Assembly (NCBI GenBank): GCA_038532435.1
Contig: JBCBAP010000009.1
Coordinates: 23,599 to 87,598 of the forward strand
Source of the DNA: JBCBAP01 sp038532435
GTDB lineage: Bacteria > Pseudomonadota > Alphaproteobacteria > Rhodobacterales > Rhodobacteraceae
Reading direction: 5' to 3'
Length of the DNA: 64,000 nucleotides
The stretch's first letter is position 1; each line of letters begins with the position of its first letter. This document shows, piece after piece, positions 61,705 through 64,000 of the stretch. The position numbers and the translations under genes are program-made. The notes under the pieces are model-generated. The model made no database searches. It was not told the DNA's origin and saw nothing but the letters and a program-made list of their open reading frames with translations.

Positions 61705-63132
61705 TTATGCCGCGTTGGCGCGGGCCGCCCACGTGCGCAACAGATGCGCGTCGTAGAGCGGCATGGGCATGACCTCCGCCCCGATTACAGTCGTTGCCGG
61801 TGAGAGATGTCGTACCCCCGGCAGCGCTGTCGCGCACCTCGCGCCGACCTCGAGCCCGCCGCTGATCGGGCAGGTCCTGATCCAGCCCTTAGCGAGCAGG
61901 TGCTCGGTCAACGGATCATAGAGGGAGCCACGTCCGGCACCCGCACAGTTGATGACGAAGCCCGTGTCGTGGCGTTCCGTCCCGCCCTCTCGCGTTTGGG
62001 TGACAACCCGGGCACCGCTATCGGTCGCCTCGATCTCCACCACCCGTCCGGGCAGAGTGCGTGTGCGACCCACCGCCATCAGCCGGTGAAAGTCGCCGAT
62101 GGTGTCGCGTGTGCCACCGCGGAACCAGTGGCGCAGGGTCCGTGGGACCTTTCGCGCCTCCGCATCGTCGGTGAGAAAGCTGCTGAGGCCGTTTTCGATG
62201 AAGTAGGCGCGGAAGCCTGCTCGCATTTCCCGCATCTGATCCCCGTCGGAGCGGGCCTTCTTGAGGGCATCGGCGACGTCGGCGAGAAAGGTTTCCGCCG
62301 TCCCATGCCCCGGCTTGAGATCCGGTTTGGTGAGGTAGCGGGGCAGGCGCGGGATCAGCGGCGCGGGCAGTCCGCCGTCGGAAGAGCAGGCGACGAACCG
62401 GATCTTCTCCTCCGGGATCAGCGACTGACAGAGGCGCAACGCATCGAGCATTGTTGCGTTCGCGCCGACGCAGAAGATCTCCGCACCTGCCTTGATATGT
62501 TCTGCAATGCGGGCCTCATTGCCGAAAAGCGTCGGTGCGCTGAACGGCCCGTTATCCCCGTCGAAACGCTGGGTCGACGGGCCGCCGGGGGCTATGTCCA
62601 CCGCGTCTGCCGTGATCGTGCGGCCCGTTTGTGTTGTGAGTGTGAGGCCGCCCGCATCCTCAGACAGGGCGGTCACTGCGTCCGCAATCAGCGTGACCGT
62701 CACCCCCCGGTTCCGCAACGCGGCGATCACGCTGCCCATGCGTTCATCCATGAAATCGCCGTAAAAGGCGCGGGGAGCGTTCAGGCCGTAGGTGTCGCCC
62801 TTCTCCAGCAGACCCGCAGCCGCCCCCAGCCAGTCCGGACGCCGCCCTTCCATGCGATCCCGCAGACCTTCCCAGTTCGCGGCGAGCCAGCGGGCGAACT
62901 CGGGGTCGATATCGTCGGCGGGCGAATTGAGCAGGTAGGCATGGCGCCAGGGAACCTCATCGGGTTCCGCGGCATAGGCGATGCCCCGGCCCAGCCCCTC
63001 GACCCGCGGGCCGATGACGATCAGCTCGTCCCCTGCCGAGAGCTGGCAGGTTTCCACGAATGCCGCGGCGGTGATCCCGTCACCCACCACGGCATGCCGG
63101 CGCGGCCTGTCTGAAGACGTCCCTTGTCCCAT
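61705..63132 (-). CDS. FAD/NAD(P)-binding oxidoreductase
   Basis: About 475 residues. The N-terminal dinucleotide motif is HAVVGDGITAAAFVETCQL and the segment LNSPADDIDPEFARWLAANWEGLRDR is typical of the FAD_NAD_binding (HI0933/DUF-like) family found in the hydroxyacylglutathione/lysine-hydroxylase-like class. A second nucleotide stretch is FCVGANATMLDALRLCQSL; the C-terminal GFVINCAGAGRGSLYDPLTEHLLA is also conserved. ATG 63132 is chosen (AGGGG upstream); 63162 is an alternative. The substrate is unknown. Confidence 0.72.
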   Translation of the reverse strand: MGQGTSSDRPRRHAVVGDGITAAAFVETCQLSAGDELIVIGPRVEGLGRGIAYAAEPDEVPWRHAYLLNSPADDIDPEFARWLAANWEGLRDRMEGRRPDWLGAAAGLLEKGDTYGLNAPRAFYGDFMDERMGSVIAALRNRGVTVTLIADAVTALSEDAGGLTLTTQTGRTITADAVDIAPGGPSTQRFDGDNGPFSAPTLFGNEARIAEHIKAGAEIFCVGANATMLDALRLCQSLIPEEKIRFVACSSDGGLPAPLIPRLPRYLTKPDLKPGHGTAETFLADVADALKKARSDGDQMREMRAGFRAYFIENGLSSFLTDDAEARKVPRTLRHWFRGGTRDTIGDFHRLMAVGRTRTLPGRVVEIEATDSGARVVTQTREGGTERHDTGFVINCAGAGRGSLYDPLTEHLLAKGWIRTCPISGGLEVGARCATALPGVRHLSPATTVIGAEVMPMPLYDAHLLRTWAARANAA

Positions 63133-63307
63133 GTGCCCCTGTCTTTCCGCTTCGCCATCCATGTCGCACGGAAACGCCGGGTTGCGCTATCCGCAAACTG
63201 GCCGCAGGGGGGGCGGGTTGAGCTGTGCCGACGTCGCCGCCATGGAAATTCGTGCCCGGGGTCTGTATCCAAACCCTACGTGTAGTTTCAATGCAGGGGC
63301 GCGCGCC

Positions 63308-63901
63308 ATGTTGCAGTCACCGCTGGCTCATCTGAAGGCCGACATGGTGCAGGCCGGATTTCCGCCGGGCCCTGACGACTGGGTCCGCCTGACGCCCATC
63401 TTGAGCGCGCGTCACGTGCAAAGGCGGGCACCGATCTATGAGAAGGGCGCGATCGCGGATCGGTTCATCCTGATCTTCTCCGGCATCGCTGCCTCGTTCT
63501 ACACACATGTCGATGGGCGGGTTTCGCTGACCCGGTTCTTTGACTACGGCCAGTTGGCGGCGAATGTCACCAGCACCTTCACGCGGGACTATGGCAGCGA
63601 TGAGCTGGTCGCGATCACCGATGTGACGGGGGTCGAGATGCCCCGGGACTTCGCACTGGGCGAATACATGAGCGGGGACGGTTTTGGCGCCTATCTGCGG
63701 CAGAAGATCGTCAGCACGATCCAGTACGACAAGGATCTGCTTGTGTGTCAGACGCTCAACGACACAGACGTCCGCTACCGGTTTCTCGAGCAGCGGCACC
63801 CGGGCATCCTCGACGTCGCCCTGAAAAAGGATATCGCCGCGTTCCTCGGTGTCACGCCCCAGGGCTTCAGCCGGTTTCTGCACCGCCGGGCACGGCCCTG
63901 A
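63308..63901 (+). CDS. Crp/Fnr-family transcriptional regulator
   Basis: A 197-residue regulator. A cyclic-nucleotide-binding-like beta-barrel (VQRRAPIYEKGAIADRFILIFSGIAASFYTHVDGRVSLTRFF) is followed by a long helix and a C-terminal winged helix (RYRFLEQRHPGILDVALKKDIAAFLGVTPQGFSRFLHRR). It has no Fnr-type cysteine cluster, so it is not an iron-sulfur oxygen sensor. ATG 63308 with AGGGG upstream is used; earlier in-frame starts overlap the divergent FAD gene. It is likely the regulator of that gene. Confidence 0.87.
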   Translation: MLQSPLAHLKADMVQAGFPPGPDDWVRLTPILSARHVQRRAPIYEKGAIADRFILIFSGIAASFYTHVDGRVSLTRFFDYGQLAANVTSTFTRDYGSDELVAITDVTGVEMPRDFALGEYMSGDGFGAYLRQKIVSTIQYDKDLLVCQTLNDTDVRYRFLEQRHPGILDVALKKDIAAFLGVTPQGFSRFLHRRARP

Positions 63902-63946
63902 CCAGCCTGCCTTCGACGGCTGAGGTCGCGTGTCGGTGGGAGGATG

Positions 63947-64000
63947 TGGCTGGGGTGGTAGGATTCGAACCTACGATACACGGTACCAAAAACCGCTGCC
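63947..64000 (-). tRNA. tRNA-Gln(UUG), 5' part outside the window
   Basis: The minus strand gives the 3' two thirds of a tRNA: anticodon loop TTTTGGT with anticodon TTG (63989-63987), variable loop, T-arm GTAGGTTCGAATCCTAC, acceptor CACCCCA, discriminator G and encoded CCA (63947-63949). The acceptor 5' strand, D-arm and the start are beyond base 64000. Confidence 0.95.

Overview
The window is GC-rich, dense and almost entirely coding. It looks like a chromosomal contig of an alphaproteobacterium of the Rhodobacterales (Roseobacter-type marine Rhodobacteraceae). The gene content supports this: a TRAP-linked dihydroxypropanesulfonate (DHPS) pathway, a form I aerobic CO dehydrogenase operon in M-S-L-D-E-F-G order, a methanethiol oxidase, TRAP and sugar ABC importers, and an alphaproteobacterial-type tRNA-Gln at the right edge. 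There is a run of exactly 100 N at 39058-39157, so the two halves are scaffolded and their adjacency is not proven. I see no CRISPR array, rRNA, intact insertion sequence or prophage.

Layout. 1-5736 (+): TRAP transporter (DctP partial, DctQ, DctM) followed by tightly overlapping hpsN/hpsO/hpsP-like dehydrogenases, read as DHPS uptake and oxidation to sulfolactate. 5791-10755 (-): sugar-type ABC importer with a clear promoter/operator and an RraA-family gene at the end. 10980-16419 (-): response regulator, histidine kinase, DUF1800 and DUF1501 genes. 16557-18181: SRPBCC and GST genes opposite an HxlR regulator. 18259-21463 (+): DUF4123 chaperone, a protein with a Cys-His-Asp transglutaminase-like signature, and a small lipoprotein. 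I read these as an orphan type VI secretion cargo/immunity module, the most novel item here. 21491-24772: LysR, a Tat-exported metallo-beta-lactamase-fold protein and two NTF2-like proteins. 24803-27214 (-): TPR-glycosyltransferase. 27215-28098: no intact gene. 28099-30195 (+): large exported protein with a good terminator. 30250-36662: two divergent imelysin/di-heme clusters (iron-related periplasmic proteins), one with a shortened di-heme protein. 36983-39052 (+): methanethiol oxidase and a membrane protein.

After the gap: a LuxR-HTH/alpha-beta-hydrolase fusion (39534-41147); a TetR gene divergent from a DevBCA-type exporter with a palindromic operator between them (41531-45325); a DUF1330 gene divergent from a LysR gene (45357-46606); a VOC protein; a CocE-type hydrolase; a MaoC-phosphotransacetylase fusion with acetate kinase (49717-52169); an MHYT-LytTR regulator and coxMSLDEFG (52354-60785); an SDR, an FAD-dependent oxidoreductase and a Crp/Fnr-type regulator (60908-63901); and the 3' part of tRNA-Gln(UUG).

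Together the genes describe a heterotroph that uses C3-sulfonates, methylated sulfur and sugars, and takes supplementary energy from CO. Several operons carry strong GC-rich hairpins just after the first or most abundant product, which looks like an mRNA-stabilising habit of this genome.
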